Positions 63,969 to 64,000 of a stretch of DNA of 64,000 bases are shown piece after piece (position 1 is the first letter of the stretch; each line of letters starts with the position of its first letter). The notes below the pieces were generated by a model. That model saw nothing but the letters and a program-made list of their open reading frames with translations, searched no databases and was not told the DNA's origin. The position numbers and the translations under genes were made by a program. This DNA comes from Leptolyngbya iicbica LK (GTDB lineage: Bacteria > Cyanobacteriota > Cyanobacteriia > Phormidesmidales > Phormidesmidaceae): the NCBI RefSeq assembly GCF_004212215.1, contig NZ_QVFV01000002.1:1362724-1426723 (forward strand), in the 5' to 3' direction.

Positions 63969-64000
63969 TCCGAATCATAGCGAGGTAGATGAATGCCTCA
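63913..64000 (-). mobile_element. End of an IS5-like insertion sequence (partial)
   Basis: The element begins with GAGGATGTTTGAGAATTC, a GAG-type end as in IS5/IS1031-group elements, directly after TAA at 63910-63912, which fits a TNA target duplication. On the minus strand the sequence encodes the C-terminus of a transposase. The rest lies beyond the window. Confidence 0.75.
63946..64000 (-). CDS. Transposase C-terminus (partial)
   Basis: Minus-strand translation ends EAFIYLAMIRIMVRRLA and then a stop at 63946. This tail (IYLAMIRIM-RRLA) is typical of IS5-family DDE transposases in cyanobacteria. The gene runs off the right edge of the window. Confidence 0.75.
   Translation of the reverse strand, partial: EAFIYLAMIRIMVRRLA

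Overview
The window is cyanobacterial chromosome. The HIP1 octamer GCGATCGC recurs throughout, genes and spacers alike. The gene set is also cyanobacterial: NtcA, a CyanoP/PsbP-type lipoprotein, the HmpF pilus-motility protein, the short RpoZ, ferredoxin-type NirA with NarB, and several small families known mainly from cyanobacteria. HmpF and the large sensory proteins suggest a motile, probably filamentous Leptolyngbya-like organism. That placement is inference; no rRNA is present to test it.

Layout. 0-4.3 kb: a small protein, moeA, two envelope proteins, then rpoZ with a DUF1818 gene. 4.4-9.7 kb: argD, then a hybrid histidine kinase followed by a response regulator with a class III nucleotide cyclase. 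9.8-13 kb: a lipoprotein-like methyltransferase, CyanoP, Maf, a flavin reductase and a MoaD-like carrier. 13.1-18.6 kb: thrC, ntcA with its own NtcA box, a DUF3084 protein, a PadR regulator and a cyclophilin. 18.8-25 kb: a repeat-rich acidic membrane protein, yqeK-rsfS and hmpF. 25.3-27.9 kb: a metK-ahcY pair whose proteins resemble proteobacterial enzymes. 28-32.3 kb: a glycosyltransferase and an Sll0783-like protein (remnants of a Nit1-type cluster), then small membrane proteins. 33-37.6 kb: an ABC exporter, a membrane-anchored TIR protein and a DUF2235 hydrolase. 38-42 kb: pgm, a phosphoglycerate-mutase-like gene and ackA. 42-52.6 kb: metallophosphoesterase, pseudouridine synthase, RodZ-like protein, a thioredoxin-CcdA fusion, a sulfatase-fold hydrolase, lgt and unknowns. 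52.6-61 kb: the nitrate assimilation locus nirA-nrtP-narB plus a nitrate-reductase-associated gene, with a divergent HEAT-repeat gene. 61-64 kb: purB, two VapBC-like modules, and the end of an IS5-type element inserted in the second toxin gene.

Nitrogen control is the strongest thread. A perfect GTA-N8-TAC box lies before ntcA and another before nirA, each 22 nt from a -10-like hexamer. The nirA region also has an upstream TGCA-N5-TGCA motif matching the NtcB target. MoeA would supply cofactor to NarB. Several intergenic palindromes and one pair of MITE-like elements mark the spacers. I recognised no tRNA, rRNA or CRISPR array.
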